From NCBI GenBank assembly GCA_037367405.1, contig JAZKJV010000295.1, positions 992,001-1,056,000 of the forward strand: a stretch of DNA of 64,000 nucleotides. Direction: 5' to 3'. The DNA is from Ottelia alismoides. Lineage: Eukaryota > Streptophyta > Magnoliopsida > Alismatales > Hydrocharitaceae. The translations under genes and the position numbers were made by a program. Position 1 is the stretch's first letter. Each line of letters begins with the position of its first letter. Below, piece by piece: positions 62,215-64,000 of this stretch. A model generated the notes under the pieces. That model made no database searches and had not been told where the DNA came from. It saw only the letters and a program-made list of their open reading frames with translations.

Positions 62215-62795
62215 TGGGAACAATCAATCCCACAAATAATATGAAAGTCTGTTCAATCGAGCACTTGACAGATTAAAAAGATCAAATCAAATGACAAGAA
62301 CCACAAGCAATCAAACAATAACCAAACAACCATAAACACAAGCACAAAATGCACGAGGGATTTTTAACGTGGAAACCCTCAAAATGAGAGGGGGAAAAAC
62401 CACAGCCCTACTTGACCCAATCAAATTTCTTTACTAGAAACAGTGATGAAACGTTCTCTCTATAGGCTATACAAAATCAAAACCTTCTCCCCAAGGTGTA
62501 TCAATAAAATAAACCATACCAAACAAATAAAAAGGAGAAAAAGATGGAGATATGTCACCCAAATATGGTTGTCCAAATTTGCTCCACAGCACCCTTCTCG
62601 GCTCCTCGGCGCGATCACCGATGGCAAACGACATTCCGATCCAAGCAAATAGGTGGTGGAGATGGGAGAGAAACAATGATGCCATAATCCTTCCAAAACG
62701 TAATAACATTCATAACAAGAAGGGATGATCGAATATGGTGTGTGTTCTCAATTCTGTCCACCAGAACCCATATCAAAAGGGATGGATAAATTTCT
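62215..62795 (-). repeat. D 5' LTR, outer end truncated
   Basis: Matches 30710-31109 and 35580-35745. A degenerate primer site (- strand TAGTATCAAAAC) lies just inside, at about 62200-62211. The last ~80 bp of the left LTR have no match here. Confidence 0.8.
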
Positions 62796-64000
62796 ATTAA
62801 TATCACCAGAAATTGTGGAAATGAGTATAAAAATCGACCTCTCCCCTAAAATTAAGGATTCCAATGGCCTTCAATCATTAAATAAGATAGAAACACATAC
62901 TTATTTGCTAAAATAGAGGTTTGAATATAAGTTTTGGAGCAAAATTATCATGATAACTATTGTACAAATATTCAATTAGCCAAGTAATTAAAAGTTTAAT
63001 CATGCACAATTTACAAATAAGTTGAAATAACAAATGATTCATTGGGCAGATATGAAAATTTTTCAAATGTAGCAACATGAAGGAAATGGGGAAATGAGAA
63101 ATGGCAACAATTGTTTAGAGAAATTTGGGTTATGTAGAAATTTGTTAGCGATGTTGGATAATTTTGAAGAAAAAGAAGGAAACCTTCATTGTTGGGTGAC
63201 ATGGGCAATATTTATCGAGGACATGGGTGACATGACGGTGGTATCTCATTGATATCCTGACAAAGATATGGGTGTTTCCGATATAATCATATCAAGACAT
63301 TTAAAGCTATGAATTAATCAAAAGTAATTGAGAGAGGAATTCATCACAAAGTACTAAGGATTTATTATATTTTGGACTCAAAGCCATACCCATGTCCTTT
63401 ATCATGCATGATATGGCCTTTTCCACCATCTTAAGCTCATTTTTTGAGCTTAAATCCTATTGCAATACCCTCGTGTAACTATCCACAAATTAGGAATTCT
63501 CTTAATGTGGGGAGGTATCTTATGATATGAGGAATCCTTTTAACAACAATAAAAGATAAATACTATAAATATAATATGCATAAGGTCACTTAACCACATA
63601 TAATAATATAAAAAGATATAAAAATGTCAAAGCCTTCTCCCACTATAAGTAGGGTCAGCTACATAGATTCTTGCTCAAATCCATGTTGAAAGATTCGACT
63701 AATTTTTATGTTGGTTGTTGAGTACCCAATACAAGCCCCATAAGGAGGGATTTGAATCCTGGTCTTTTGGGTGGTAGGCACATTATACTACCACCAGACC
63801 ATTTAAGTGGGTATAATAATATGAAAACATATAAGTAAAAAAATATAACATATAATAATATGAAAACGTATAAGTGAAAAATTAATCTTTATTTGAAAGA
63901 GTATATATGAAATCTTACAAAGATTATAACTTAATTAAATGGAGGAGTCAAGGCTTTAAAAAATGTGAGGTGGATCGAGATGGTTTTCCCCTATTGAGGC
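62796..64000. other. AT-rich DNA right of the nest
   Basis: No exon of the O-fucosyltransferase gene and no other coding signal recognised. Contains the SINE at 63625-63806. Confidence 0.5.
63625..63806 (-). mobile_element. tRNA-derived SINE
   Basis: On the - strand an A box TGGTCTGGTGG (63801-63791) and a B box GGATTCAAATCC (63759-63748) are about 30 bases apart, as in Pol III promoters. Some 80 bases on, AGCTGACCCTACTTATAGTG and GGGAGAAGGCTTTG (63661-63628) match the 3' body common in plant SINEs (pattern GCCGACCCCACTTAGTGGGATAAGGCTTTG, known from memory of that family). The acceptor-stem pairing of a real tRNA is absent. About 180 bp; ends in AT-rich sequence, no clear duplication. Confidence 0.7.

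Larger units (their letters stand above)
30710..62795 (-). mobile_element. Copia LTR retrotransposon D (Tork/Tnt1-like), host of the nest
   Basis: It is defined by matching LTR segments at 30710-31109 plus 35572-35823 (3' LTR, split by E) and 62215-62795 (5' LTR, truncated at its outer end), with a gag-pol remnant on the - strand at 58184-62140. B (35929-58178) interrupts the 3' end of pol with a perfect GGAAT duplication, and joining across B restores the expected order RNase H, polypurine tract, 3' LTR. The coding part is full of stops, consistent with D being the oldest element of the nest. It sits immediately after exon 9 of the host gene. Confidence 0.85.

Noticed and set aside
63748..63801. 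possible tRNA gene
   Set aside because: A and B boxes are present but acceptor and anticodon stems do not pair; fits a SINE better.

Overview
This is plant nuclear DNA, from an angiosperm; the species cannot be fixed from the window. It is made almost entirely of LTR retrotransposons stacked inside one another, plus one host gene, a plant O-fucosyltransferase-family gene (27.9-30.6 kb, + strand, 9 GT-AG exons, 382 codons visible). I name the elements by letter. Family C is a Ty1/copia family with very long LTRs (about 2.6 kb). A and B are sibling short-LTR copia elements. D is an older Tork/Tnt1-like copia, E a short-LTR copia without most of its gag, and G an Athila-like Ty3/gypsy relic. No bacterial-type features, rDNA, CRISPR array or intact transposase were seen.

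Left block (1-20.6 kb): C2 (- strand, 3' part off the left edge) lies next to and probably inside G (+ strand, 17.2-20.6 kb). C1 (3775-14346, perfect TTTCG target duplication) is inserted into the leader of C2, so a member of family C sits inside another member of the same family. Middle (20.6-27.7 kb): AT-rich DNA with a GC-rich patch, a decayed LTR-like stretch, a short GC-rich island, and a MITE-like inverted repeat. Gene (27.9-30.6 kb): the reading frame is unbroken through exon 9, then 89 bp of intron, then retrotransposon DNA.

Right block (30.7-62.8 kb): a deep nest in or after intron 9. D (- strand) carries E in its 3' LTR. B (- strand, GGAAT duplication) is inserted in the body of D. 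A (+ strand) is inserted in the RT/RNase H region of B. C3 (- strand) is inserted in A between gag and protease. The 5' LTR of C3 has itself gained a captured copia integrase fragment and a tandem triplication. Insertion order can be read directly: D, then B, then A, then C3, then the LTR rearrangements. The last 1.2 kb is AT-rich and holds a tRNA-derived SINE on the - strand. The missing C-terminal exons of the gene are not in the window: the gene either continues beyond 64 kb across a >33 kb intron or is truncated.

The most unusual signal is in the family C LTRs. The U3 region is built largely from consecutive short palindromes (arms 8-15 bp, centre 1-3 bases, often CAC or CAT). Between copies C1 and C2 several arms differ by paired, compensating changes, so the palindromes seem to be maintained and are not chance AT-richness. 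C1 and C3 also share the same pol frameshift, which suggests a non-autonomous sublineage that spread after its pol gene had broken. All coordinates, duplications and exon joins were read by eye; lineage names are inference.
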